Assembly: GCA_014529385.2 (NCBI GenBank)
Contig: CM043969.1
Location: 28,161,946-28,225,945, forward strand
Reading direction: 5' to 3'
DNA: 64,000 nt
DNA from: Adiantum capillus-veneris
Taxonomy: Eukaryota > Streptophyta > Polypodiopsida > Polypodiales > Pteridaceae
The notes under the pieces are model-generated. The model saw only the letters and a program-made list of their open reading frames with translations. It made no database searches and had not been told where the DNA came from. A program made the position numbers and the translations under genes. This document shows, one piece after another, positions 44,781-58,303 of this stretch; position 1 is the stretch's first letter, and every line of letters starts with the position of its first letter.

Positions 44781-45112
44781 CCTCCCTCCCTGCGGTGTAG
44801 CTGTTTGGAGTGGTGGGCAGCGCCCTCTTCTCCCCATTGACCTCTTAGCCGAGAAATGTGTGTCCATAATCTCATTGTTGCGTATCATCTAAATGCTACG
44901 ACCAACACAGAGCACCTAAAACAAGCGACTTGAGCCGGTTGAAGAGTCGTTTGGACTGGCTGTGTGACAGATTTGGAGACGGGAGGGTCCCTAGCCTGGA
45001 GGCACTGCTCTGCACCGCTGCTATCAGCAAGGCTGCTCTGCACCGCACTGCTTTGTGTCTATTTGGGCTGCTCTGCATCGCTGCTATCAGCAAGGCATCA
45101 TCTCTATCACGT

Positions 45113-45233
<121 letters not shown>

Positions 45234-45498
45234 GCGCGCTGACGCGTGCACTTTACAACAGCTCAATGTAGTGATCGAAAAAAACATTTTTCCTAAAACT
45301 TGGCAGACCTACGTATGTGAAACAACAGAGGTAAAATTTAAATTGATAAAATTTGAAGGTTTTACACCGAATTACACTATTTTTTTCAAAATTTTGTAGG
45401 TTTTCTCATCTTCAAATATAAAATTTATAGTAAATTTCAAAATTTGTAGGTGGGATTACACTAAACCTAGATATTTTCGAGCACTGGTTCAAGGCAGG

Positions 45499-45499
45499 T

Positions 45500-45553
<54 letters not shown>

Positions 45554-45850
45554 TACGGCATTCAAGGGCAGGTTCAACTGTCCTCGTCATATAGATCTTT
45601 TAAGATCTCTTGGGATAGTTTCCTGCGGTGTTAAAATCTTCTTGTTCTCAGGGGGTGTGTGTGGATGTGTGTGCACTAATATAAAGAGGAAAATGGTATA
45701 GCTTTTCAATCACCCAAGTGTCGTAGATTGGTTATGCCAATTCCCACTTGAATAACAAATATTGAGTTCAACTCTCCTCATCAGATAGATATTTAAGATC
45801 TCTTGGAATAGTTTCCTACGATGTTAAAATTCTCTTCTACTTCTTCGCTC
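45499..45850. repeat. compound (TC)n(AC)n and a diverged 200-bp duplication
   Basis: TC then AC tract 45499-45551. The following block (GTTCAACTGTCCTCGTCATA ... AAGATCTCTTGGGATAGTTT) recurs about 200 bp on (GTTCAACTCTCCTCATCAGA ... AAGATCTCTTGGAATAGTTT, near 45768-45820). Confidence 0.75.
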
Positions 45851-46440
45851 TCTTTTTAGGCAAAACCATCTCCATTCAAAATTCGAAGAAAAATTCCACT
45901 ACTAACCTTTGCCTCTCAAAAATGACAAAGTTAGAATCTCCATAGAGAAACTATAAAAATTTGTTGATTTGCATGAGCAGCAATGTTTTGAAAAAACATG
46001 TCTCATCTTAATATCGTGTCGTTTTCAATCTAAAAAATGACGGTTGAGAGCAAGAGAAAAGGACAAATTCCGCCCAAAATAGAGAAAAATAGTGCAAAAA
46101 ACAAAAAAGATAACCTAATTTGCTAAAATTTCCTCTTGGAAAATTCAAGGAAAGGAACTTTGTATGTTTGGAAAAATGATTTTTCTAAATACTGATGAGC
46201 AGCTACAAGCCTAAGTATTGTGCCTATGGCCATTAAGTCCCTAATAGCTTTGCAAGAAAGTGACCCATTCATCCTTGATCGATCTGACAGGATGGATGGA
46301 GTAATAAGTTTGTACTTTGGAACCTCAGAGAGAAGCTTATCATAAGTAACCTCATCAAATAAAACCATAATATTGTGGATCTTCTCCTTCTGCCTTTCCT
46401 TGCTCCGTTTCTTCTCCTTATGCTTGCCCAATGCCGCCTC
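45851..46440. other. no gene recognised
   Basis: A minus-strand open frame at 46123-46509 has a Lys/Glu-rich helix and an [16 protein letters not shown] segment but no family I know. Without support from neighbouring sequence I do not call it a gene. Confidence 0.35.
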
Positions 46441-46455
46441 CTCTGTTCTTTCTTT

Positions 46456-46950
<495 letters not shown>

Positions 46951-47723
46951 TAGAGAACACACCCAGCACACAAAATATTTGCCTCTCAGCCCAGGGATTC
47001 CACAGCACCCCTAACCTTTCAAATAACACCTTCAAATTGTCTAGTTTTCACTAACAATTCCACTTTAGCATACAAAACAACTACCTCACACCTTGCAAAG
47101 AACACCCCACAGCACAAATGCACCCACACTGCTCAACTCACCCTTTCCGACTCACAAAACACTCCTAATCTGCCCTCTTGGTAGCACCTTTCGAGCTGCA
47201 GGCAAACCCTCTGCAAGCAATGGCCAATACACCAAGAGCGAGAGAAAAGGAGGGGATGGGGAGAAGCAACACAAGAGATTGGGGGAAATGAGTGGTATTA
47301 TTGCATAGGGAGTAGTACAATCAAGTATGCAGCTTCCATGGCAAGCTTAGCACCACACAAGCTTCAAGCTTCCAATCACACACATAGGCCAAAAAGCCCT
47401 CAAATTTTTGCATTTACAACCTTTTATAGGGGTGCCTCTAGGAGGTTCAAAAAAAGAAAAAAGGATGAGTTTCTCCTCCCGTGGGCTTCACTTAGAGCTT
47501 CTTCTTTTAGCATTTGATTGCATTGCCAACACTTGGCATAGTTCATTTTTGGAAAGAATCCCATGGTGTGCACATTGGTCCTTTGCCCCTTCCTTTTGGC
47601 CGCCCGGCTTGCCTCTTGGGCTTTTGAGTGTCCTTGGCCTTGCCCTTTAACTGCCCTTGTCGGCACCTCTTTGCAGCGAGACCCCTCCCCTGTCGAGGCA
47701 ATAGCGATGTCGTTATGGGGGAT
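46951..47723. other. no gene seen
   Basis: Mixed sequence, no recognised coding or element feature. Confidence 0.5.
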
Positions 47724-47750
47724 GGGGGGGGGGGGGGGGGGGGGGGGGGG
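47724..47750. repeat. G27 homopolymer
   Basis: Run of 27 G. Same length as the C27 at 19560-19586. Confidence 0.92.
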
Positions 47751-50633
47751 AGGAATACCCCTTCTCCTCAAAAAATTTGACCCTTAGCGAGCGCGGGCAC
47801 ATCTCCTTACGGGCTGCCATGTCATCACCAAAATGCCACACCACACGGGCGCCCTGCGTCACCCCGCCTCACCGGCCACCGCCAAAATCGCCACCAACCA
47901 CCACTGCACAATGCTAGGCCCGCGCGCCATGGCCATGGGAGGAGAGCTCCCCTCTCTCTCCCCTCTTGTGATACCAAATGGCCTCACGGCCTGGACTATA
48001 TACCACGGCCTCCGGCCCTTACACTATGCATGTGGGATTTTGGCATGGCCACGTGGCAGCTCTACATTGAATTGCACCCCAAGGGTCATAAACCCCTTCA
48101 AAAAGATATAGAAAAAGACTTTTTTTTTGTCCTCTTCCCCCAACTCCCATTCTCTGCTCCAAGGTTGGATTGCCAAGCCGTAACAACCTTCTGAAAGTCC
48201 ATTTTCCCCGGCTCGAACCGAACTTGCCATCCCTGCATTTGGACCCCTCGGCACCTTTCGAACCAAGGCCTTCAAAAATGGAAAAAATCATCTGCAACCA
48301 ACTTAGGACAAGGGCACCCCACTCTCCGACTGCTATAATTTCTTGCTCCGGACTCTGTTTGGCATGCAGTCACTTCCTGCCAGCTCTGTATGAGTCATAC
48401 CCTGCTGTAGAACTTTGTCGATGCTCAAAAGATGCCAGATGGCACATTCTCCAATGCGGCCAAGTGGGCTCAGACCCGACCCCCAGAAAAACTTCAATTG
48501 ATCATATCTTGCAAACCATGGCTCCGATCCACAATCCGAAAAGACAGGTAGGCTCCATGAATTGAGCTCTGCACATATATACCTCGACTTCCCCTTGGAC
48601 CACCTGTCACCAGCTGCCCTGTCCGGCAAGAATCTGCAAACCACTAAAGCTTCAACCTTCAATAACTTGGGCTCCGTAGCTCGGTTTGATGAGCCGTCTG
48701 GACTTGATCCTTCAACACCTCGAGCTCTTCATTCCTGGACCCAAAGGCTGCACTTTGCATCTCCTTCACCTGTTACCCCAATTAGCCCATTATGGAGCCT
48801 TCCTTGGCCTATAAGCCGCATCATGCATACACTTCCGTTGCTACATGCCATCCTATGATCCCCCTAGTTGCTCCAGTCCTTTTCCATGCTTCTGCTTGCC
48901 TGCATACATATGACCATGACACCTTCTAGAGTCGACACACTTTGGCTGCACCAACGCTGACGAATACAAACCACTGGGGAAAATGATTTGCAACACGGGT
49001 GTGCTGGGGAAGTTGGCAACGCATGTGGAGGCCGCCAACGCTGAGTGCAAGGAGAGTCAATTTTAGACGAGGCTCCCTATCCTTGCATTCCACCAATGTT
49101 CGAGTAAATCTATTGAGGAAATTTAACCTACATTTTTTGGAGCTTAACTACATTTTCTTAAACTTTTCAAGTGGATTTTCTCCTTCTCTATTATAAGGCC
49201 GATTTTCTCCTTCTCTATTATAAGGCTAAGCTGAGGCAATCTTTTCTTGAGCACTACATTCCACCCTCGTGTTCACACTACTCGCTCGGACTACAGGTTG
49301 CTCGGAAAACTTTGCTCGGTGTTTGGTAAAACTCAGATGCTACCATTGCTAGTAAAAAACTAGAAAGTGGTGTCTACCAATACAATCAGAGATTAGCCTG
49401 CCAATTATCAAAGCATACAATATATGCTAGGGCAATTGGCTAGCAAAAAGTTCCAAGTGTCCAAAGTCGAAAAATTATAGCCAACCAACTATATCCAACC
49501 AAAAATTTTAAAATAGTAGAAAAAGTAAAATATCCCTGCGGACCTTTCATAAACCATTTATTTAATTGAAAGAGACATTAATACATACAAAACCAATAAG
49601 AGATCATAACTAAAAAAGAACCAACCGGTCTAATCATCAACTCAAACCAATTAGCTAGAACAGAGTCAAGTGCTTTCAAATGAGCATCATCAACAGACAC
49701 CTAAATGAAATTCTTAGAAAAGTAGACCAAAAATGTAAGTAGCTTAAAAAGAACCAAGTAACAATCAACATAATTCATGGAGCATATCAAAGCATCAAAT
49801 TTACTTATGGTATAGTTTTTAGCCAGCTAGGTAACCTAGGTCAGTATCTAGACTGTTAGAACTAATTCAAATGTATCGTAACCAAAATAGCTGAGCAGCA
49901 GCAACATTAGGCCTTTGTTTATAGCCATGTGTTGTTTTTTTAAAAACCCAGTTTTGAGAATGCAATACCATTCCATCTTTGACTAATTGTGCAAGTGATA
50001 CAATCAATAATCAGTAAGCCCAATATACATACAATTTAACCAGCCTACATACCACAACTTGAAAGCCCCAATAGAAGCAAAAGATGCTAAGACTATTTAT
50101 TATGACGGTTAATAATGACATGTCGGCATTAATGTAAAAGAGCATAATCAGTGAGTAAAAAAAACTATGATGAGGCATTCTTTTCTATAAGTTTCATAGC
50201 AGCCAACTCTCATCATAGATAGCAGGATGCACAGCATCTCTCTCATTCACTCTATCTAAAATTAGTATTGCAAGGCTAAGTGAGGGAATAAAATCCCTCA
50301 CTAGTTATAAAGCAGAGAGCATTGAGTGGAATTTAGTTGGGTGATGCCCTTCATACTCCATCGTATCATATCCTGCAGGTCTATAAAGGTATCAAAGAGC
50401 ATAGGCGGATACACACAATGTGACTCGGAATAGGGTCCCTAGATTAAATGTTAAACAGCGGACTCATAGGAGTTGAATGCACTTGGCAAAGATTTAATGT
50501 AGAGGGGAGGGGAGAGAGTAGTTGCAAAGAACAAGGGGTGATGAAAACATTGGGTGGTACCCCCTCATAAAAGAGGTAGGTAGTTGAGAGGGTCCCACAA
50601 GATGGACCAAAACCAAGCCCAAAAAATATACAG
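47751..50633. other. no gene seen
   Basis: GC-richer to about 48900 with a TGATACCA word at 47970 that resembles a reversed primer-binding site, then AT-rich. I found no matching second LTR and no coding motif. A 24-bp duplication (GATTTTCTCCTTCTCTATTA) lies at about 49173 and 49201. Confidence 0.5.
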
Positions 50634-50819
50634 TGAGAAGACAAAGGAAATTCAAGGCACAAAATAGAGAGTGTATTAGTGTGCAATGGAAAGATGGATA
50701 GCCCTAGAGTGATGGGCGTATATACAATGCACGGGGGAAAAACCCTCCTAAAGAGGGAAAAAATGCCCCGGCGGTCCTAGTGTGTTCACACACATCACTA
50801 CTACATGTATATGGTAACA
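50634..50819 (-). repeat. element G 3' LTR
   Basis: Ends on the plus strand with ATGGTAACA, next to the polypurine tract on the minus strand. Confidence 0.85.
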
Positions 50820-50954
50820 AATCCTCCCTAGAGTGATGCAATGAACAAGAGCTGGCACATGAGTAAAGGGAAGTGCCATGCCCTGAGGACATGATCAGTC
50901 CACAAAGGGAAGTAAGCCCAAAGCTTTGCCGAAAGCTTCGAGCTTCTCACGAGA

Positions 50955-51320
50955 CTATGCCTTTGTGAAAAGACCTGCAAGGTTGTCCTGTGTTGGCACA
51001 TAAGCCAAGATGATCTCTCCTACTGAGAGCCTCTCCCTGACATAGTGGTAATGCACCTCAATGTTCTTTGTGCGAGCATGAAAAATTGGGTTCCTCGCAA
51101 CTTCCAATGCGCTCTGACTGTCAATGTAGATAGTGTTGGCAGTGTCTTGTCCAACACCCAAAACAGCCATAAGGCGTCTGACCCATATACACTCAACCAT
51201 AGCTGTGAAGACTGCCCTATACTCAGCCTCACAACTAGAAGTGGCCACAGTAGGCTGCTTCTTGCTCAACCATGATATACATGAACTTCCAAGCGTGAAA
51301 CAAAATCCACTTGTGGACAC
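50955..51320 (-). pseudogene. element G RNase H domain
   Basis: Copia RNase [29 protein letters not shown] (catalytic Glu), [14 protein letters not shown] (catalytic Asp), HYHYVRERL and [14 protein letters not shown] at the C-terminus, where a premature stop ends the frame a few residues short of the usual end. Confidence 0.9.
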
Positions 51321-51601
51321 TCGCGTGTCAAAACAACCAACCTAATCTGAGTTTGAAAAAGCATGTAAGCTTGACGACAATGATCCCCCTTGGGATAAAA
51401 CAAGCCAAGATGTAAAGTTCCACTAAGGTAGCGGAAAATCCTGGGCTATGCATAAATCTTCATACATAAATGAGGCAGCCAACAGCAATTTGGTAAAGAG
51501 TGACATCTGCAGGATTGCCAGCATCATGAAGACTCAATTTTAAACATGTTTCCATGGGAGTGGCAATAGGTTTGCAATCCTCAAGTTACATAGCAATGTC
51601 T

Positions 51602-52250
51602 CTATGTAAATGCATCACACTGCTTAAACTGTATGCCCAAGTAATGATGCAACATCCCCAAATATTTCATCTTGAAAGTAGCATTCAAATCGGCCTTAAA
51701 TTCAGCAATATGTCTCTCATTTGGTCCAGTGATCAGAAAACCATCTACATAAAGAACCACAATGAGAACTACATCACCCTCACGCTTAACATACAATGTG
51801 CTTTCTGTTGGACTGTTACAAAAGCCTCCTTTGACTAAATGAGTGTCAGCTTTCTCATACCAAGCACAAGGAGATTGCTTCAACCCATACAAATCCTTCT
51901 TACATCTGCACACTTTGTCCTCTTGTCCTTTCTTGACAAAACTGCAAGACTGTGTTACATAAACTTCCTCAAATATGTCACCATTCAAGAAAGCAGTAAC
52001 AATGTCTGATTGATGTACATCCCAACCAAAATGAGCTTCCAATGCACATAGAAAACACACAATAGTCATACGACAAGTGGAAGCAAAAGTCTCTTCATAA
52101 TCTATGCCTTTTTGCTATGCATAACCCTTTGCAACAAGTCGAGCCTTATGACGATCGATCTCACCATCCGGCTTGCATTTCAACTTGTAAACCTACTTCG
52201 TACCAATGGCCTTTTTGCCAGGAGTCAAATCACATGAAGTCTATGTGTCA
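51602..52250 (-). pseudogene. element G reverse transcriptase (RVT_2), inactive
   Basis: Open from 52069: DVHQSDIVTAFLNGDIFEEV, KDLYGLKQSPCAWYEK, and the catalytic box as YVDGFLIT where family members have YVDD, so the second catalytic Asp is Gly. Upstream (52070-52250) the start of RT is readable only across frameshifts, and the stretch 51321-51601 linking to RNase H is out of frame. Confidence 0.9.
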
Positions 52251-52265
52251 TTTTCTATAAGTGCA

Positions 52266-53108
52266 TCATATTAATTGCATGGCAACCATCCAGTTTTCTA
52301 AATGATGTGCTTCATCAAAAGACAGAGGTTCCTCAACATCATGTAAGCTAGACACAGCCAAAGCATAACAATCTGATGCATAAGATGCATGGCCAGAGCC
52401 TGAACGAGTACGACTAGACAAAGGTGCATCCAATTTACTGTCAGGCAATGTATGCACCAGCCATTTTGGCATACCTCTAGCCTGCTCATTTTCAGCCCTT
52501 TCCTCATCAAGTACATCATGTACATCTGCATCAGTAATAGGCTGATCTGTAAAAATTTTGAAAACCCCCATAGGTTGTACATTTGCCTCATTGGAATTTC
52601 CCAAGGATAGAGTTTGCATGGGCCCACAAACATCACTATGCACAAGCTTCAACCTGCATGTGGCCCTAACTGAACCATCCTTTGGAAACTTTGAATGCTT
52701 CATCTTACCCAAAATACAGCCTTCACAAACATGTTTGACAGGTGCTTCAAGAGGCGGCAAAGAAGCAAACATATCAGTTTTTGCAAACGCAACAAATTGG
52801 TAAAATTTAGATGCCCAAAATGTGCATGCCACAATTTTGCATCTGAAACAACACTTGAATCTACAACTACATTTGCAAAATTTACACTTGTCATACAAAG
52901 TGAGCTTATATAGCCCGCGGCACAAAAGGCCAGATGCAACAATTTCATCACCAAAACTGAGATCATGAACTGTACATCTGTCATCCACAAATTTGACTAC
53001 AAGTCCAAGTCTAGCAAGTGCAGATACAGACAATAGATTCTTCTTAATGCAAGGTACATAAAGTGCATCAACAAGTGTAAAAGAACTACCATTTGTAGCA
53101 GTAAGCAC
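52266..53108 (-). pseudogene. element G GAG-pre-integrase and integrase start fused to the pre-RT linker
   Basis: One 280-codon frame: the post-protease segment (ALYVPCIKKNLLSVS), then the integrase zinc-binding end (CEGCILGKMKHSKFP), then the integrase core start KLVHSDVCGPMQTLSLGNS, and directly after it polar sequence ending LENWMVAM, which normally lies just before RT. Nearly the whole integrase core is therefore missing. The frame stays open across the junction. Confidence 0.85.
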
Positions 53109-53123
53109 AATCTTTCCAACCCC

Positions 53124-53570
53124 CTAAACCGGATAAGAGGCATTGTTGGCACAAGTAACTGAATACCCATGAGGGACAGACTCAAGAGAGGTGAACAATT
53201 CACAATGTGAGGTAATGTGCTTTGTAGCAGCACTGTCGAAATGCCACACATGTGAATTTGCAGCAACAACTGACATGCATGCATCATGGACAGTAGGATT
53301 GTAAGTGCACTCTACACTAAAAGCCCATTCTGCATCAACATCAGCATCACAGTCTCCTTTCAGAGAAGACTCAACAATGGCTGCATCTGTAGTGGAACGA
53401 GCATTTGCAGTGGAACCACCCTCTTTCTTCTTAGCCTTTTTGGCCTTCAACTTAGGACACTGCTTGATCAAGTGATCATTAGCTTTTTTACAATAATGGC
53501 AATGCATCTTCTTTTTGCCCTTATCACTAGAATTTCCAAACGAATTGCTCCCACCTCAGGTCATAATTCT
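53124..53570 (-). pseudogene. element G zinc knuckle and protease
   Basis: CHYCKKANDHLIKQC fits a CX2CX4HX5C-like knuckle (one residue longer than standard) followed by a Lys-rich stretch. Protease motif WHFDSAATKHITSH has DSA instead of DSG. An in-frame stop lies just upstream of the knuckle (about 53554). Confidence 0.85.
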
Positions 53571-54201
53571 CCAAGTACTAGCAAAAGTCTGGTAAGGCAT
53601 CAAGAACAGTCTACACAAGGGAACTGTCTGAAATGACTTCACCTGCAGAAATAAGTTTCTCATTGATATCCTTGACACCAGCAAGGAAAGTGTCCATATC
53701 ATCTTCCTCATGCATAATCTTCGATTCCATCTCTTTACGCAGCAAAGCAATTTTAGCCTCATTGCGGCTTGCATAAAGACCTGCTAGAATATCCCAAGCC
53801 TGTTTTGCAAATTTCGTTGAACGAATGTGAGGAGTAATGGTGCCCTTCACAGACAATGCAATCAACACATGAGCCTGCGCATCCTTTACATGCGAACGAG
53901 CTTGTTCTATCGTAGGCAAAACAACTCTAATAGTAGTAATCCTTGTAGCAAGACCTGCAACATCCTCAACATCGCCTACCTCCTCAGAACCAGGACGTAC
54001 AACAATGCCCTGCACAATATTCCAGACGCCCTTTGACACAAGAACATGTTGCATCATGTAAGCCCACACAGGGTAATTGTCCCCATCCAATCTGTCCTCA
54101 GCAGCAAACATCTTGAACACATCTATGTTGTTGTCAACCATGGAAAATGTTGCACCTGATGTGAAAACTTCCCGAAAAGAGAAATGAAGCGGGAACAACA
54201 C
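53550..54201 (-). pseudogene. element G Gag (UBN2-type)
   Basis: From the ATG region near 54138: FAAEDRLDGDNYPVWAYMM, ALSVKGTITPHI, AKQAWDILAGLYAS, IALLRKEMESKIM. This is a copia Gag capsid-like domain. A frameshift near 53610 moves the reading to another frame (PYQTFASTWRIMT). Confidence 0.88.
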
Positions 54202-54400
54202 ATGCTATATAGCACAAACCGTAGAAGAGTGTAAGGCACCTATTATTAAAAAAAATGGCAGTGACAGAAATTTTGCACAAAATAATGAAATAGCCTGTGC
54301 AGTACTGCCTCTAGTGGAAACGGAGGCCGAAATGAGCCCAAATCAGAAATCTGAGTAGACTAAGCTATAAGAGCAGGGTTGCAGGAAAACACACACAACT

Positions 54401-54590
54401 TGGAGAAGATGAAGGAAGCTCGAGGCACACAATAGAGATTGTTTTACTTAGTGTGCAATGGAAAGATGGTTAGCCCTAGAGTGATGGGCGTATATACAAT
54501 GCACTAGGGAAAAAACCTCCTCAAGAGGGAAAAAATGCCCTGGCGGTCCTAGTGTGTCACACACATCACTACCACATGTATATGGTAACA
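54401..54590 (-). repeat. element G 5' LTR
   Basis: Aligned with 50634-50819. The adjacent internal sequence (minus: AGTTGTGTGTGTTTTCCTGC) is not an iMet-type primer-binding site. Confidence 0.82.
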
Positions 54591-54640
54591 GTGGTTAGAT
54601 CCCACTTGGGTTGTTTCCGGGGGGGAGGACCACAAGGTAG

Positions 54641-54870
54641 ACACAATCTTGGCACAAAAGATACCAAGCAAGGTAGCCCGATTCTTGCCAGAATGGAAGC
54701 AAAATGGGAACCTCCCATCACTTTGGTGATAGTTTAATCAAGGGGATAATCCCACATAATCTTGGCATAGACAAGGTAGCCCAATTCTAGTCACAATGGA
54801 ATCAAATGGTAGCCTTCCATCACTTTAGTGATAGTTGAATTAAGGGGATAATCCCACAGGGCCAACAACT
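54641..54870. repeat. 113-bp tandem duplication
   Basis: AATCTTGGCA at 54645 and 54758 (offset 113), each followed by CAAGGTAGCCC(G/A)ATTCT, TCCCATCACTTTGGTGATAG or a variant, and AAGGGGATAATCCCACA. Confidence 0.88.
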
Positions 54871-56036
54871 AAAACCCATTGTGCACTACTACGGAATCAT
54901 GTATGTAACATCCTTTGGAGTTGTCCTTAGTCATAAGAATGATTCGAAGGTTGACCTAAACATATGTACATGGATTTGAATAACTTTAATTTTGTTTTTT
55001 ATTGTGAGCCATTTAAGAGATATGCCTTTATTTCCTATTTACTTTTTAAAAAATGTCAATTTTTTAATTTTATTTTTCAATTTTTAGAACTCTGCTTGTT
55101 AATATGTCTTTTCCTTTTCTTAAAACTTTTGAATCTAGATGCCCCTCCTATTGCACTTACATGATCATTCGATCACTAACATGATTGGAATTAGAGACCA
55201 ATATGCTTGAATTAGAGACCATCATACAATCAAGATACAATGTCGTGTTTGAGATAACAATGCACCTATTGCTTTCCTCATTGATATCCACCTACAAGAA
55301 TCTTCAACAAAGATATCTCTAGCTAACTAGATATGCCCTCTCTTAGAGCATGTACATGTGAAGCTTAGTTATATAAATAAACTAAGCCTCATGCATGGTA
55401 ACACACAATGCTTGGTTGTAATTGTTCATGTCTTTTTTTCCAACTTGAGGCATAGTTATATTGGTAGGGCTTAATTGAACTAAGCCATTTGCGTAAGGAT
55501 TGCCTTATCAGTGGCCATAGCCCCACCACATGATTTCAAGATGCACCAATAGGTCACTACATATGGCATGGTACTTTCACTATCCATCTATTTTGAAGTT
55601 GGTCTTGCTATTCTACTCTTTCATTCGAGAATGGGCTACTATTTACCATGCATTCTGCAATTCTTGCAGTCTTGCATGTACAAACAATTCGTCGGATAGG
55701 TAAAGTGGACTACTATTTACACTTAGTTATAAAAAGCTATAATTGGTTCTATGCAATTAAACCCGGTTTTCAAATGCCCAAGTCTTGGCATACCCACAAC
55801 AGGGCTCAGGAAAAGATAGGTTTGTTTTATCCAAAGCCTGTTCAAAATGAAAAATGGCCGGCTCAAGTTTGGGCAAGAAGGTTCTCAAGCCGGTTCAAAT
55901 TATGGAATTTTTAGTTATAAACTGAGATTTTTAGTGTGATTATCCCTCTCAAATTTTGAGTCCTGTTCATATGCATGTGAAAAGGTTCCAAAGCCGGGTC
56001 CACAAAAAATGTTTCCCGAGCCCCGACTCACAAAAA

Positions 56037-56097
<61 letters not shown>

Positions 56098-57849
56098 TAG
56101 CATAATCACTTTCTCTTGTGTTATTCTTGTGATGTTATTTGTTGTGCTCTTAAGATTGCGAAGCAAAAAAAGATGATGGATGCTATAAAAGGCAACCCTC
56201 CAAAGTCGTCAGATTCAAGGTGATTTCGAAGCTTAGAATCAAATACACAATGCACACATACCACATTCTCATCAAAATTATTAACACTATACCAAAGGCA
56301 AAGATGGAACAAAATTTCTAACACTTTACTAAAGGCAACCTTAGTAAGCATAATCCCCTTTTACAAAGTGTATGTATATAAGCATTCCAATATGCATGAA
56401 TAAAATGTCTCATGATCATAGAATTTTCTCATGACTGCAATGATACATGCCAATTGGAAATCCAAAATAAGCACGCATGAAAATTGTAGCTCTGCTTATG
56501 AGCTTCCAATCTCTCGGGAGCATATGTTCTCAAGAAGACATTTAAGATCAAGCCCACAAAACTACTCCCTGGTCCATTACATAAACTACCATTCTGCTTT
56601 TTCTCTTCTACCATTACACCAGCCTTTCTCCAAGCACCTGCAAACACGTCCATGATTGAGGATTCCACTTTCTTTCTAAAATAGTGTGCACTTGTCTTTG
56701 TTGGTGATTATTGTCACTCTTATCAAGATGATTCAAGACAGGTAGTGTGACCTCGAGACAATGTCCTTCAATTGTCTCAATGACGATACGGGCGTTTGTG
56801 TCTTGAAATTTCTAGGCCATAAGTTCAATCACCTAGGTCAAAGACCATAATGAGCAACCATTGAAAGAAAACTGATTTGCTGACTCGATTTGCAGTATAT
56901 CTGCCTCATCTCTTCTGGGTATAAAATTCAACAAAATGTTTCTGTTTGCACTTCACAATTCTATCATCTTCCCTACAATTTTACAGGATCAAAAGGTAAG
57001 TCCTCCATTAAAGCTAATTAGCTCAGACGATCAAAAGACCTTTGAAAAGAAACCAATGTCCCAAGTACATGCATACATTCTTCACCAAGTCAAAATCCCA
57101 ACTCTAAAGCAAACGCACTCCTTTTCTGACTCAGAACATGGTTAACGCATTCAGAATCAGAAAATCGTTTTTCTACAAAGCAGAAGTTCTGTTCAAATAT
57201 CAACATTCAAAATGTACAAGAATTTCAATATATTATCTTCAACAGAGAAAAGGGAGTCTTCCATAACACAGAAACTGCAACGTGTAGGGAATCACTTATT
57301 ACAGGAATAATCGGAAAGAGAAGACCTCTGCATAAAAACTTTGCCCTTAAGACAGGTTTAAGAGCCGAAATACCAAATGTAATTTCTCTGTGCATAAGCC
57401 TAAAGAAAGCATGCAGACTCCTGTTAGAAAGGAGTCTGCCTACACCAATAATAGGGTGTAGCATTCCAAACAAACCCCAATAAGATGGGATTTCCTATAG
57501 CTGGAACATAGCATTGCTGTAGAATGGTATTTACTGCAATGCTGAATTATCCAACCTTGTTGGATGTAGTCTGCACCTGGTAAGGGCTAGCTTTAACCCT
57601 AAATGGTTATTGGAACAATAGGGTTCCTTGTTCCACGATACAGCTGCCAAGTTTCTCAGCTTGATGTCTTGCTACTTTCTCACAATTGTCGCAAGCCATG
57701 CTGTTGTGAGATGCAAGCCATGCTGGATTTGTTCTTACCAGATGGCTTGATGCTGTGCAGCAGAGAGCCACTCCTTTGAGCTTCAATCTTGCTGCGTATA
57801 AGCAGCATCTGGCAGGGTTACTCGAAACCCTGTAGCTGCTGCAATGAAT
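54871..57849. other. no gene seen; (TC)n(AC)n at about 56037-56096
   Basis: AT-rich. TC tract then AC tract near 56037-56096. Short frames show no known motif. Confidence 0.5.
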
Positions 57850-57854
57850 TCTTA

Positions 57855-58303
57855 AACCTTCCGGGAAGTAGTCTGCGTTCTAAATAGCAACAGGCTTCTC
57901 CATCCCGCACATTGTTCAACCAGAAAACCCATAGCTGGGGGTTCATCATCTGTTGCCTCCCTTGCTTGGTCCAGAAGGAGGGACGGGCCGGATGTTTCGA
58001 GGTAGGGCAGGAAAGAAAGGGAGATGGTACTGCGCAGAAACGTGAAGCAGGCCCGGCCTCTTGGTGATTTCGACGCCAAGGAGACGGTGATGTTGGAGAT
58101 CTCGATGGCGTGGCGGCGTCGTACCTGCAGAAAAGGGAGTGAAGAAAGGATTGATGCGTGCAGTGAGAGAGCAGAGGAGCACAATAAGGCAGATAAGTTC
58201 ACATGCGGGAGTTCTGCGACGGCGGCAACGTTGAGGACGTTCGGAACGCCATGGAACCTGCTTCAAAGGAGGCGGGAACGTGAGAGACATGCTGAGAATC
58301 GAG
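57855..58303 (-). CDS. possible first exons of an unrecognised host gene
   Basis: A GC-richer island. Minus strand: ATG near 58290 (MSLTFPPPLKQ) is followed by CAG/GT near 58256. About 130 bp on, a pyrimidine tract ends TTTTCTGCAG near 58122, and the frame RRRHAIEISNITVSLASKS continues open to about 57855. Splicing these in phase would give a protein of about 110 residues with no domain I recognise. Base composition and splice-like signals are the only support. Confidence 0.25.

Larger units (their letters stand above)
50634..54590 (-). mobile_element. element G: degenerate Ty1/copia retrotransposon
   Basis: LTRs of about 186 and 190 bp at 50634-50819 and 54401-54590 share GCCCTAGAGTGATGGGCGTA and TGTATATGGTAACA. 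On the minus strand they start TGTTACCATATACATG, and the left one is preceded by a CTAGGGAGGATT polypurine tract. In between, on the minus strand, Gag, zinc knuckle, protease, integrase N-terminus, RT and RNase H segments follow in copia order (integrase before RT). I see no clear target duplication and no standard primer-binding site. All coding parts are damaged. Confidence 0.9.

Noticed and set aside
47970-48120. TGATACCA word resembling a reversed primer-binding site with an LTR to its right
   Set aside because: I could not find a second LTR copy or a polypurine-tract partner that aligns, so it is likely chance.
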